From UBA2233 sp002347965 [NCBI: Nitrospirae bacterium UBA2233] (lineage in GTDB: Bacteria; UBA2233): a stretch of 38,066 bases of DNA. The stretch covers positions 1 through 38,066 of the forward strand of contig DDYN01000018.1 in assembly GCA_002347965.1 (NCBI GenBank), given 5' to 3'. This document shows, one piece after another, positions 1-7,756 of the stretch; position 1 is the stretch's first letter, and every line of letters starts with the position of its first letter. The notes under the pieces were generated by a model. That model did not search any database, had not been told where the DNA came from, and saw nothing but the letters and a program-made list of their open reading frames with translations. The position numbers and the translations under genes are program-made.

Positions 1-383
1 GGCCCCGTGGTCGTCTCGACGCCAGGGGTCAGGCCGTACTCCGGGTGTCCGGGCGTTTTGCTGCCGAACTGCCGAAAGGACTTCAGGTCATCGAGGCTCA
101 CGTCGTACCCCGTAAGATGAAGGAGGGCGTAGAGCAGCATCGAGCCGTGGCCTGCCGACAGGACAAACCTGTCCCGGTTGGGCCAGGAAGGGTTGACGGG
201 GTTGAACTTAAGGAAGCGCTGAAAGATCGTATGTCCGATAACGGCAGCACCCAGTACGATGCCGGGATGTCCAGACTGCGCCCGCTCGATCGCATCGATG
301 CCGAGTGCCCGGATCGTGTTGACGGCCAGCGCCTGCTTTGCCGATTCAGTGTCCAAACCCGCGAGGAAATCTTTCGTTTTCAT
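1..383 (-). CDS. tkt: Transketolase, N-terminal part (cut by window edge)
   Basis: The first 127 residues of a transketolase, the ThDP enzyme that moves two-carbon ketol units between sugar phosphates in the pentose phosphate pathway. Visible family motifs are SGHPG (residues 37-41), the ThDP-site GHGS (78-81, preceded by LSA) and [11 protein letters not shown] (105-115). The family is about 650 residues long, so roughly four fifths lie beyond the left edge. ATG at 383 gives the normal N-terminus; the ribosome site is weak (AAAGAG). It starts 13 bp after the stop of the glycosidase gene on the same strand, so co-transcription is likely. The identification is firm. Whether the gene is intact outside the window cannot be seen. 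Confidence 0.93.
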   Translation of the reverse strand, partial: MKTKDFLAGLDTESAKQALAVNTIRALGIDAIERAQSGHPGIVLGAAVIGHTIFQRFLKFNPVNPSWPNRDRFVLSAGHGSMLLYALLHLTGYDVSLDDLKSFRQFGSKTPGHPEYGLTPGVETTTG

Positions 384-396
384 GGCTCTTTTATCG

Positions 397-2583
397 CTAC
401 TGTGCCAAGCGGACATAAACCCCTTGGCTTTGGTTTGCTAAACGGTAGGTCCCGTCCGTCTGTTTGGATATTTGCACATCTAACCGGCCAGGTCCCACCC
501 GGATGTTGGAAACGCGCACCGTTTCGATCGAGTCGGGCAGCAGCGGGGAAAACGCGGCCTGGCTTTGAAGCGCGTCTATTTTGAGGCCGAGCATACCCTC
601 CAAAAACCCTTGCGTGACGGCCGTTTCGCTCCAGCCTTGGTGCGGCGTGCCTACCTCGATAAACCTGTCTCCCCGGTATACTTCTCCGACAAGCCCGAGC
701 GTGTTCGAGTAGGTGTGCTGGACGTTCGTCATGAACGCCGCGAAGCCGGCGTTCTCGAGCCTTGATTTATAGTTTGCGAGCGTGAGCCATCCCGTGAACA
801 ACGGCCAAACGTTGCCCGAGTGGTAGAGCGTCGGGTCGTAGGCTGGCTCGTCGTTCGCGATGTATCGGGCCCCCCAGGGGGTGAGGATCTTTGGGTCGTT
901 CATCACGCCCAGATTGGCGAGCGCCCTCTCTTGCGCGCAAAGGCCGAACAAAATGGGAACGCTGGGCGCGATCGTCTTTTCTGTGCTGTAGCCTCCCGTC
1001 GCAAGCTTTCTGTCGTTGTAGAATCCTAGAGGGTTCCAGTAGGCTTCAAGCGCAGCGAGCGCCTTGGGCAACCTGTCTTGGGCCATTTTTTGGAGGTCTG
1101 TGTTGCTGAACAGCCCTGCCATATACGCCATATCCTGTAGGCATTGAACGTAAATTCCGGCCAAATAAAAGGTAGCGTGCCCCTTGGCGATCTGGTTGTA
1201 CGCCAACGGCCCCCCCTCGACCCAGCCGTGGCCCTCAAAGTTATCGATCAGGCCGTCTCCGTCGTAGTCGGTAGTCACAAGCCATCGGAACGCTTTTTCG
1301 ATCGAGGGCCAAAGCTCTTGGAGGAATTCGACGTCCCCCGAGCAATCAAGGTAACGCTTGAGCGCTACAATGTACAGCGGCGTCGAGTCCGCGGCGGCCA
1401 GGAAGTAGGGAAAATCGCTCTTCCATCGATCCAGGCCAAGCAGCGCGACGGAGGTGGGAAGTTCGTGCATGATCTTGCCAGAATCGTCCTGGTAACGCGC
1501 AAGCAGGCGGAAGTTCTCTTTTGATTTTTCCCATTGGTTGGTTAGCGACAAAGAGAGGCTCATCCAGAGGTAGTCCCGCCCGAAGTACCAGGCAAAGCCG
1601 GGCCTGCCGTTGTCGAAAGGAATGAAGTCTGCGCCCGTTGTCGAGCCAGAAACGTTTATTCCGGCCACGTAGCCCTTGCCGACCCCGGGCGTTTCGAAGT
1701 AAAGCCTGTCGGTTGCCATCATCGACCAGGCGAGCGCCTGCTCGATGTAGGTGTTTACGGAGGTCTTGGGGAAAAGTTCGATCTTGGGAAACCCGCGGAA
1801 CGTCCTGCGGGCCTCTGCCTCGGCTTCAATGATGGTGGCCTCTGGGTTGCTTAGGATGCGCAAAAAAAGGTTCTCTGCATCGCTTGCCCCTATCCCGGCT
1901 ACGACCAAGTATGCGGGTTTTTTGGGTTCGATGTGTACCTGAACGTATGCGGGCCCCTCCGGGCCGAGATTTGCGCCGAGATTCACGCCGGTCACGCCGA
2001 TCCCTCCGACGATGACCCGTTGTTCCCCTTGCCTGTCGAACGTTACCGCCTCGAAGCTGCCGACGCGCGCAGAGCTCCTGCCCACAGGGGCAAGATTGGC
2101 GGAAGAGAGCGGCCAGTTGGGCCGGATTTTGGAGCTTACCCGAAAGCTAAACTCTTCCACCCCGCCGTCTGCCTCGATCTTAACGAGCAGGGCAGGTTCT
2201 GTGGGATGGGCTACGTAGGTTAAGCGCAAATCGCCGTTTGGTGTGGCAAGCTCTATGACGCTGGCGTGCTGGGCGATACGGTAGGTTAACGGGACAACGT
2301 TGGCGGTGTTGCCGTACAGAGGAACAAGCTCGGCCAGCATCTGGAAAGGCGGGCTCCAGACCTCGCCCGAGCCGTCTTCCCGTCCTGCAAAAAACATGCG
2401 CCTGCCGGTAACATCGAAAAATCGCTCCGCCATCGCTCCGTGGCTCAAGGGGGGCGCTTCTTCGAGGGCTTGGGGGGACTGTGAGCGGTCGATTGAAAGC
2501 ATACCGAGTGCTTCTTGAGTTTGGAATGCGCCAACCATAGAAACGGCCAACAGGGCAAGGCCAGCCCTTGCATGTGCTCGCAC
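397..2583 (-). CDS. Exported (alpha/alpha)6-barrel glycosidase, glycogen-debranching (GDE_C) type
   Basis: About 728 residues. A hydrophobic N-terminus ([12 protein letters not shown]) suggests export. An N-terminal beta-rich part (to about residue 260) is followed by a six-hairpin helical barrel with blocks typical of amylo-alpha-1,6-glucosidase C-terminal domains and GH15-like enzymes: [11 protein letters not shown] (about 331-341), [10 protein letters not shown] (about 369-378), DSTPLY (about 399-404), [10 protein letters not shown] (about 439-448) and HGWVEGG (about 452-458), whose glutamate is the likely catalytic acid by position. It probably trims alpha-glucans or oligosaccharides outside the cytoplasm; the substrate is inferred only. 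GTG at 2583 is chosen over the in-frame TTG at 2589 because AAAGAGG sits six bases before the GTG. Neighbours are an anchored amidohydrolase upstream and transketolase downstream. Confidence 0.75.
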   Translation of the reverse strand: MRAHARAGLALLAVSMVGAFQTQEALGMLSIDRSQSPQALEEAPPLSHGAMAERFFDVTGRRMFFAGREDGSGEVWSPPFQMLAELVPLYGNTANVVPLTYRIAQHASVIELATPNGDLRLTYVAHPTEPALLVKIEADGGVEEFSFRVSSKIRPNWPLSSANLAPVGRSSARVGSFEAVTFDRQGEQRVIVGGIGVTGVNLGANLGPEGPAYVQVHIEPKKPAYLVVAGIGASDAENLFLRILSNPEATIIEAEAEARRTFRGFPKIELFPKTSVNTYIEQALAWSMMATDRLYFETPGVGKGYVAGINVSGSTTGADFIPFDNGRPGFAWYFGRDYLWMSLSLSLTNQWEKSKENFRLLARYQDDSGKIMHELPTSVALLGLDRWKSDFPYFLAAADSTPLYIVALKRYLDCSGDVEFLQELWPSIEKAFRWLVTTDYDGDGLIDNFEGHGWVEGGPLAYNQIAKGHATFYLAGIYVQCLQDMAYMAGLFSNTDLQKMAQDRLPKALAALEAYWNPLGFYNDRKLATGGYSTEKTIAPSVPILFGLCAQERALANLGVMNDPKILTPWGARYIANDEPAYDPTLYHSGNVWPLFTGWLTLANYKSRLENAGFAAFMTNVQHTYSNTLGLVGEVYRGDRFIEVGTPHQGWSETAVTQGFLEGMLGLKIDALQSQAAFSPLLPDSIETVRVSNIRVGPGRLDVQISKQTDGTYRLANQSQGVYVRLAQ

Positions 2584-2685
2584 GGTCAACCTCTTTTCTC
2601 AAAAAAGGCTTTCAGGAGGCCCGTAAAAGGTCCCACCTTAGCACAATCGCAGGGTTTGGTCTAGCTTGAGTTTGGTTTGAATACC

Positions 2686-3573
2686 CTAACGGCCACTCAA
2701 GCGCAGATCGAGGCAGGCCGTGAAAACGCCCTCTTCCTTGCCCGACGGCCCCGCATAAATTTTCGGCCATCCAAAGCGGCCTGGGCCGATGATAGTGCTC
2801 TCTCCGATGAAATTTCCGTCAGCGTGGTTGGCGCTTACCAAAAAGATGCGGTTTGCCTTCGACCAGGAAAGCAAAATGTTGAAGTAGAGCGTGCGGTAAA
2901 AGCTGTCGATTGCCCGGGAATCGATCAAGGCGGCCCCAGAGTAGGCCGTCGGGCTAAGGTGAACCCGCGCCCCGTGTTGGGCGCTGTAGCGGACAACCCC
3001 AGGGTAGACGTAGTTGTCCTGGCAGACGGCGATGCCGATCGGCCCCCAGGGCGTTTCAAAAACCATGGGGGTATCCCCCTCGCTTGCCCAAAGCGGCTCG
3101 CTCGAGACCGTATGGAGCTTGCGGAAGCCGAAGGCCTCGCCCGATGGCGGGATGATGGCGGCCGCATCGTAGAACTTACCCGTACCGGGGTCGAGCTCTG
3201 GCATCCCGATGACGACCCAGAGGTCCAACCTTGCCGCGAGCTTGCCGAGCCGCCCTGTCGAAGGCCCAGGGATGGGCTCGGCAAGCTCGCGGTTGAGTGC
3301 CTTGTCCGAGCCGTATCCAACGAGCGCCATTTCGGGGAACAACACGAATTCCGCGCCTTGGTCTTTTGCCTGAACCATGAAGGCCTCTATTTTTTGAAGG
3401 TTGGCGCCTTTGTCGTACGGCTCTGCGCTAAAAGCCGTCGTTGCGATGCAAAGCGAGTCTTTGTAGTGGATGGCAAGCGCATTCGACGCAAGCGACATCC
3501 AAAACCATGCGAGCGCTCCGAGCAGGACGGCGTAGAGCCAAAAACGGGTTTTGGGGCTAATGTATGGTCTCAT
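2686..3573 (-). CDS. Membrane-anchored carbon-nitrogen hydrolase (nitrilase superfamily)
   Basis: 295 residues. The catalytic triad of the nitrilase fold is visible: Glu81 in FPEM, Lys152 in FRKLH and Cys184 in AVCQDN. Members hydrolyse amides, nitriles or carbamoyl groups, or transfer acyl groups. A hydrophobic segment at residues 11-34 with Arg/Lys before it is an N-terminal anchor or uncleaved signal, so the catalytic domain probably faces outward; most family members are cytosolic. The ATG lies only 4 bp after the gdhA stop, indicating translational coupling. The inferred role is release of ammonia or an acid from an extracytoplasmic amide, feeding the glutamate dehydrogenase made from the same mRNA. 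The exact substrate is unknown. The large apolipoprotein N-acyltransferase membrane region is absent, so it is not Lnt. Confidence 0.8.
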   Translation of the reverse strand: MRPYISPKTRFWLYAVLLGALAWFWMSLASNALAIHYKDSLCIATTAFSAEPYDKGANLQKIEAFMVQAKDQGAEFVLFPEMALVGYGSDKALNRELAEPIPGPSTGRLGKLAARLDLWVVIGMPELDPGTGKFYDAAAIIPPSGEAFGFRKLHTVSSEPLWASEGDTPMVFETPWGPIGIAVCQDNYVYPGVVRYSAQHGARVHLSPTAYSGAALIDSRAIDSFYRTLYFNILLSWSKANRIFLVSANHADGNFIGESTIIGPGRFGWPKIYAGPSGKEEGVFTACLDLRLSGR

Positions 3574-3577
3574 GGCC

Positions 3578-4822
3578 TTAGGGGTAGATGCCCCTAAGTT
3601 CGATCGCCCTGGCCACGCGCTCGATTCCCAACGCCTGTGCGGCCGTCCGGTTGTCTACGCCTTTTTCTTTGGCCTTTGTGAGCACGGAATGGAACGCACG
3701 AACGATGATGTCCTTGAGCTTCCGGTTTACTTCGTCCTCGCTCCAGAAAAACGACTGGAGGTCTTGAACCCATTCGAAGTACGAGACGATCACGCCGCCC
3801 GCATTGCACAGGATGTCGGGCACGATAAAAACGCCCTTTTCCAGCAGAACCCGTTCGCCCTCCGGCGTTGTCGGCCCGTTCCCGCCCTCGGCGAGCACTT
3901 TTGTGCGGATCCTAGGGGCGTTCTCTTCCGTGATCTGGCGGGCGACGGCGCAAGGCAAAAGCAGCTCGCACTCGATCTCCAAAAGCTCCGCGTTCGAGAC
4001 GGCCTCGGCCTTGGGGAACCCTTTAAGAGAGCCGTGCACCTTGATGTACTCCATCAGCTCTACAAAGCTGATCCCGTCTGGGTTGTAGAGTCCGCCCGTC
4101 ACGTCGCTTACGCCAACAAGCCTTAAGCCGGAACCCTCCAGGAACTTTGCCGCGCCCTGCCCCACGTTGCCAAAGCCTTGGATGACGGCCCTTGCGCTTT
4201 GGGGGGCGATGCCAAGGAGTGCTAGCGCCTCGAGTGCGGTGATTCCCGCGCCGCGCCCTGCCGCCTCGTCCCTTCCGAGCGAACCGCCAAGCAAGACAGG
4301 CTTGCCCGTGACGATCGCGTGTACCGAGTACCCCCTGTGCATGGAATAGGTGTCCATCATCCAGGCCATTTCTCTTGGGCCTGTACCCAAGTCCGGCGCG
4401 GGGATGTCGCCCTCCGGACTAATCATGACGCTGATCTCGGTCGTAAACCTGCGCGTCAGGTTCTCGAGCTCTTTGAGGGACATGGTTAAAGGGTCTACGG
4501 TTACCCCTCCCTTGGCCCCGCCGAACGGGATACCGACGAGCGAGCATTTCCAGGTCATCCACATGGCAAGTGCTCGTACCTCGTCTAGGTTGACCCCGGG
4601 GTGGTAGCGAATGCCGCCCTTTGTGGGGCCGAGCGTGGCGTTGTGGTGTACCCTGTAGCCCGTAAAGACCCCGACGGAGCCGTCGTCCATCTCGACGGGA
4701 AAATTCACGGTGAGCTCACGTTTTGGCCGCTTAAGAGTTGCGAGTGTCGAGGGCCTTACATCAAGGCAGACGCTAGCCCGCTCGAACTGCTCAATGGCCT
4801 GCGCAAACAACGTCTCTGCCAT
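3578..4822 (-). CDS. gdhA: Glutamate dehydrogenase (Glu/Leu/Phe/Val family)
   Basis: 414 residues, the usual length of the short hexameric class. Interconverts 2-oxoglutarate plus ammonium and glutamate with NAD(P)H. Substrate-site lysines are in PTKGG (Lys68), WKCSL (Lys92) and GGAKGG (Lys104, catalytic), the catalytic aspartate in PAPDLGT (Asp144), and the dinucleotide-binding Rossmann motif GFGNVG is at 216-221. Cofactor preference cannot be read safely. The start ATG at 4822 has only a modest AAGGA upstream. It leads the nitrilase-like gene by 4 bp, and the metB-like gene ends 84 bp upstream, so it may share that transcript or use its own weak promoter in the gap. Confidence 0.95.
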   Translation of the reverse strand: MAETLFAQAIEQFERASVCLDVRPSTLATLKRPKRELTVNFPVEMDDGSVGVFTGYRVHHNATLGPTKGGIRYHPGVNLDEVRALAMWMTWKCSLVGIPFGGAKGGVTVDPLTMSLKELENLTRRFTTEISVMISPEGDIPAPDLGTGPREMAWMMDTYSMHRGYSVHAIVTGKPVLLGGSLGRDEAAGRGAGITALEALALLGIAPQSARAVIQGFGNVGQGAAKFLEGSGLRLVGVSDVTGGLYNPDGISFVELMEYIKVHGSLKGFPKAEAVSNAELLEIECELLLPCAVARQITEENAPRIRTKVLAEGGNGPTTPEGERVLLEKGVFIVPDILCNAGGVIVSYFEWVQDLQSFFWSEDEVNRKLKDIIVRAFHSVLTKAKEKGVDNRTAAQALGIERVARAIELRGIYP

Positions 4823-4863
4823 AAGGGTCCTTCTTGGCTCTCTTTTTGTACTCCTTGACCTTC

Positions 4864-4899
4864 AGCATGATCAAAAGGGGCGCCCGCGTCAAGTTTGAC
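4864..4899 (-). promoter_or_regulatory. Candidate gdhA promoter with inverted repeat
   Basis: On the minus strand TTGACG (4892-4887) stands 17 bp before CATGCT (4869-4864). The -35 is good, the -10 is poor. The -35 is part of a small inverted repeat, GTCAA-N2-TTGAC (4888-4899), which could be an operator. The gap to metB is only 84 bp, so read-through is an alternative. Confidence 0.3.
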
Positions 4900-4906
4900 G
4901 TTGCCA

Positions 4907-6046
4907 TTAAGCCTTAAGCGCTTCCTGAAGGTCGGCGAGCAGGTCTTTGGAGTGTTCGAGTCCCACAGAGAGCCTTACAAGGCCCTCTTCGATCCCGGCC
5001 GCCCTGCGTACGTCTTGGGGTATGGTTGCATGGCTCATAGTGGCTGGGTGTTGGGCTAAAGAGTGCGTTCCGCCCAAGGACCCGGCCAGCTTGATGAGGC
5101 GAACCCGCCTTAGGAAGCGGAATGCGCCCTCTTGCCCGCATTTTGCGACGAACGAAACGACGCCTCCAAACCCCTTTAGCAGGCGTTTGGCCTGCGCATG
5201 GCTCGGGTGGGACTCGAGCCCCGGGTAGTAGACGCGCTCTACCGAAGGGTGCGTTTGGAGAAACCGCGCCGTCTCAAGGGCATTGGATTCATGAGCTCGA
5301 ACCCTGAGCGCTAGGGTGTCCACCCCCCTTAAGACAAGCCAGCTATCGAAAGGGGCCTGCGTTGTCCCGAGCGCGTTGGCGAAATACCCGATGCGCTCGG
5401 CCAGGTGTGGATCTTTTGTAACGACGGCCCCGCCGACGACATCCGAGTGGCCGTTCAAGTACTTTGTCGTCGAATGGACGACGACGTCCGCCCCCAGCTC
5501 GAGCGGGTTGCAGAAGACAGGAGAGGCGAACGTGTTGTCAACGACGCTAATAGCCCCTCGATCCTTGGCGATCCGGACGATCCTTGGAATATCTGGAACC
5601 CCAAGCAGCGGGTTGGAGATGCTTTCTATCCAGACCATCCGGGTGTTAGGCGATACGGCGCGCTCAACCTCACCCAAGTTGTAGAGGTCGACAAAGTCCG
5701 TCTCGATCCCCCACGGCTTGAGGACGGCAGCAAGTAGCCTGTAGGAGCCCCCGTAGAGGTCTTTCTGGGCAAGGATACGATCGCCCGGGGCGAGCAGGTG
5801 CATGAGCGTGGATTCGGCCGCCATTCCGCTCGCGAACGCAACTGCAAAGCTCCCCCCCTCGAGCGCGGCGAGCGTATCTTCGAGCGCCTTCCTCGTCGGG
5901 TTGCCCGAACGGGTGTAGTCGAACCCCCTAGTCTTTCCGATGTCCTCGAACTCGAACGTCGAGGTTTGATAAATGGGGACGGAAATTGCCCCGTAGAGCT
6001 TTTCGGGCCTTTCGCCCGCGTGCAGCGCGGTGGTTTCAAATTCCAC
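4907..6046 (-). CDS. metB: Cys/Met metabolism PLP enzyme (cystathionine gamma-synthase/lyase type)
   Basis: 379 residues, a full-length member of the trans-sulfuration PLP family. Motifs: DYTRSGNPTR (43-52, cofactor phosphate contact from the neighbouring subunit), SGMAA (73-77), SVVDNTFASP (about 167-176), and HSTTKYLNGHSD with the Schiff-base Lys195. The C-terminal SLGGTHSLAQHPATMSH block is also typical. With metX in the same window, joining O-acetylhomoserine to cysteine (cystathionine synthesis) is the most economical role. Gamma-lyase or O-acetylhomoserine sulfhydrylase activity cannot be excluded from sequence. The start is GTG at 6046, fixed by a near-perfect AAGGAGGA four bases upstream. 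A strong promoter lies about 65 bp further up. Confidence 0.85.
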   Translation of the reverse strand: MEFETTALHAGERPEKLYGAISVPIYQTSTFEFEDIGKTRGFDYTRSGNPTRKALEDTLAALEGGSFAVAFASGMAAESTLMHLLAPGDRILAQKDLYGGSYRLLAAVLKPWGIETDFVDLYNLGEVERAVSPNTRMVWIESISNPLLGVPDIPRIVRIAKDRGAISVVDNTFASPVFCNPLELGADVVVHSTTKYLNGHSDVVGGAVVTKDPHLAERIGYFANALGTTQAPFDSWLVLRGVDTLALRVRAHESNALETARFLQTHPSVERVYYPGLESHPSHAQAKRLLKGFGGVVSFVAKCGQEGAFRFLRRVRLIKLAGSLGGTHSLAQHPATMSHATIPQDVRRAAGIEEGLVRLSVGLEHSKDLLADLQEALKA

Positions 6047-6111
6047 GGTGTCCTCCTTGCGATGGGGATGGGAGAGGAGAATTATCTATTACTATATAGG
6101 CAATAATGGCA

Positions 6112-6140
6112 ATTATACCTATGCGTGTCTTATCGGTCAA
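6112..6140 (-). promoter_or_regulatory. Strong sigma70-type promoter of the metB-like gene
   Basis: TTGACC (6140-6135), a 17-bp spacer and TATAAT (6117-6112) read toward metB. This is the best promoter in the window. Just downstream, in the expected initial transcribed region, are the direct repeat ATTGCC-ATT-ATTGCC and the palindrome CTATATAG, candidate sites for a methionine- or sulfur-responsive repressor. Confidence 0.75.
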
Positions 6141-6169
6141 GCCTCAAAGGTCCGCGAAAAAAGGGGTTT

Positions 6170-7081
6170 TTAAGAAAGGCCAAAGCTGCAAAGACAGCTG
6201 AAAATACTGGCCTTTCCAGTCAAACGGCCGGCAAGAACCAGGGCGGGGCCAAGGGTTAAAAACCCGTAAACCAAGACAGAAGACAAAACAGCCGAAAAAG
6301 ATGGCCGCCCGCCGGGCGCGGACTCTTTGGCTCCCACAAGCCTCCTTACCCTTGCAGCAACGATCGAGGATTGAGGCCCATGGCTAAAAAAGGCGGCAAA
6401 CATGGTCGTTGCTTGGGCCGAGAGTTTGAGAAGCGTTCGGGCGAGCAGGCGAGGATCGTCCACGGCCTTAAGCGCCGCATCGTCGGCTAGGATCTCCGCA
6501 TCTTCCAAAAAGCGCGCCTTTAGCCAGGAAAACATGGGGAGGAAGGGAAAGCCGAAAGCGAGAGAGGCCAGGATCAAGACCTTAAGCGGGTCTTTCTTCT
6601 TTGCGTGGTGGAGCTCGTGGGCCAGTACAAGACGTAGCTCTTTTGGCGGCACCTCGGCCAAAAGCGCTTCGGATGCGTATACCTTAGGCCTGAAGAAGCC
6701 TGCGGTGAATGCCAGAGGCATGTCCGCATTCTCGAACACGCTCACTCCTATGGGCCCATCTAGGCTCACTGGCCTTGTACGGAGCGTCTCAAGGGCCTTT
6801 TTGGTCGTCCAGACGATGCGGCCCGCATGAAAAACGGCCAAGAGAACCGCTATACAGAGCACAAGCCCGGTTGCCGCCCAAAGCAAAAGCCAAGCTCCGG
6901 TGAGGGGTCTCCAGTCTCCAAATTGGAGCGCACAACGCAGCTTGCAAAACGGGGCACAGCGCAATGGTTGGCCAAGAAGGCCAAACTCCGTCAGCGTTCC
7001 CATGGCCTCAAGGCCCAACAAGGCTAGTGCCAGCCCGAGAGCGAGCCCAAACGGGGACACCCTAGCCTCCCAACGTTTCAT
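6170..7081 (-). CDS. M56-family (BlaR1/MecR1-like) membrane metalloprotease, short form
   Basis: 303 residues. A transmembrane segment at about 10-30 and another at about 62-86 are followed by a cytoplasmic gluzincin-like domain with HELHH (155-159) and a downstream EDAEILADDAAL (193-204) supplying a likely third zinc ligand; further hydrophobic stretches lie at about 168-183 and 262-285. In BlaR1/MecR1 this domain cleaves the repressor after a ligand binds an outer sensor domain. Here the C-terminal penicillin-binding sensor is absent, so the signal is not predicted to be a beta-lactam bound in the usual way. The start overlaps the end of the BlaI gene by 20 bp, so the two proteins almost certainly work together. 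Confidence 0.85.
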   Translation of the reverse strand: MKRWEARVSPFGLALGLALALLGLEAMGTLTEFGLLGQPLRCAPFCKLRCALQFGDWRPLTGAWLLLWAATGLVLCIAVLLAVFHAGRIVWTTKKALETLRTRPVSLDGPIGVSVFENADMPLAFTAGFFRPKVYASEALLAEVPPKELRLVLAHELHHAKKKDPLKVLILASLAFGFPFLPMFSWLKARFLEDAEILADDAALKAVDDPRLLARTLLKLSAQATTMFAAFFSHGPQSSIVAARVRRLVGAKESAPGGRPSFSAVLSSVLVYGFLTLGPALVLAGRLTGKASIFSCLCSFGLS

Positions 7082-7466
7082 CCCCGCCCTGCCTTTGTCC
7101 TACGAGCCGGTCGAGTTCGGCCCTCTCTTCGGGCGTGAGCGTGCCCAAGAGTTCGGCAAACGCACTCAATGTACCTTGCTGGGACTTCTCGAGAAGCCCC
7201 TGAAGGGCCTGCCTAGAAAGCTCCCGATAGAACTTTTCTTTTGAAAGGGAAGGGGCGAACCTAAACGTCTTCCCCTCGTCTTTGAGCCTGACTACGAGCC
7301 CCTTTTTTTGAAGGCGCTCGAGCACGGTTAGCACCGTTGTTAGCGCTATATGGCGTTGCTCATGTACCTTGGCGTGGACCTCCTTGCCGGAGACCCCTTC
7401 TTTGGACTTCCAGAGGGCTTCCATTACCAACGTTTCGAGCTTGCCCAAAGCAGAGAACCGGACCAT
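7062..7466 (-). CDS. BlaI/MecI-family winged-helix repressor
   Basis: 134 residues. The N-terminal winged helix (about 5-75) carries the family pattern LGKLETLVMEALWK and TTVLTVLERLQKKGLV, followed by a charged C-terminal dimerisation helix region. These repressors bind inverted repeats as dimers and are inactivated when the partner M56 protease cleaves them near the middle. The gene is first in a two-gene operon with that protease (20-bp overlap). No beta-lactamase or PBP gene lies immediately beside it; the class-C-like serine hydrolase at 22.5 kb is far away. The regulated target is therefore unknown, beyond probable autoregulation through the repeat in its promoter. Start ATG at 7466; the ribosome site is weak. 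Confidence 0.88.
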   Translation of the reverse strand: MVRFSALGKLETLVMEALWKSKEGVSGKEVHAKVHEQRHIALTTVLTVLERLQKKGLVVRLKDEGKTFRFAPSLSKEKFYRELSRQALQGLLEKSQQGTLSAFAELLGTLTPEERAELDRLVGQRQGGDETLGG

Positions 7467-7518
7467 GGCCTACAGAAACATCCGTTCGTAGTTTTTGCGC
7501 ACTTTTATGTAAGCTATT

Positions 7519-7559
7519 ACCATACGCCTTAAGAGAAGCGGTTGTCCAGGGTTGACAAC
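7519..7559 (-). promoter_or_regulatory. Promoter and probable autoregulatory operator of the blaI-type operon
   Basis: TGGACA (7548-7543), an 18-bp spacer and TATGGT (7524-7519) form a plausible promoter toward the repressor gene. A perfect inverted repeat GTTGTC-N7-GACAAC (7541-7559) overlaps the -35, where a bound repressor would block transcription. A third GACAAC half-site lies at 7577-7582. The assignment as BlaI operator is inferred from position. Confidence 0.45.
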
Positions 7560-7756
7560 GTCCGCTTTGTGTAGACGACAACAAGCAGAAGGCGTTATAG
7601 TGTGGAATCCGCAGTTTATTCGGCTCGCTTCGCGACGGGCGTTTTTGCGGGCGCCAAAGGCGGTAGAAGGGGTGCCTTGATGCTCCGTTCGGTCTGCCAA
7701 CCTCAACCAGCTTTAGCCGGGCGGTCCCCTCTCAACGGCCGTTCCGCGCCCATAGC

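Noticed and set aside
2686-3573. Apolipoprotein N-acyltransferase (Lnt)
   Set aside because: Shares the nitrilase fold but has one N-terminal hydrophobic segment instead of the multi-helix membrane domain.
2677-3597. 306-codon plus-strand open frame
   Set aside because: It lies antisense to the nitrilase-like gene, which has a full catalytic triad. The translation has no recognisable motif; the frame is a by-product of GC-rich codon use.
6150-6180. Intrinsic terminator after the M56 gene
   Set aside because: On the minus strand AAAAACCCCTTTTTT has a T-run, but there is no G-rich partner for the C-run, so no stem forms.
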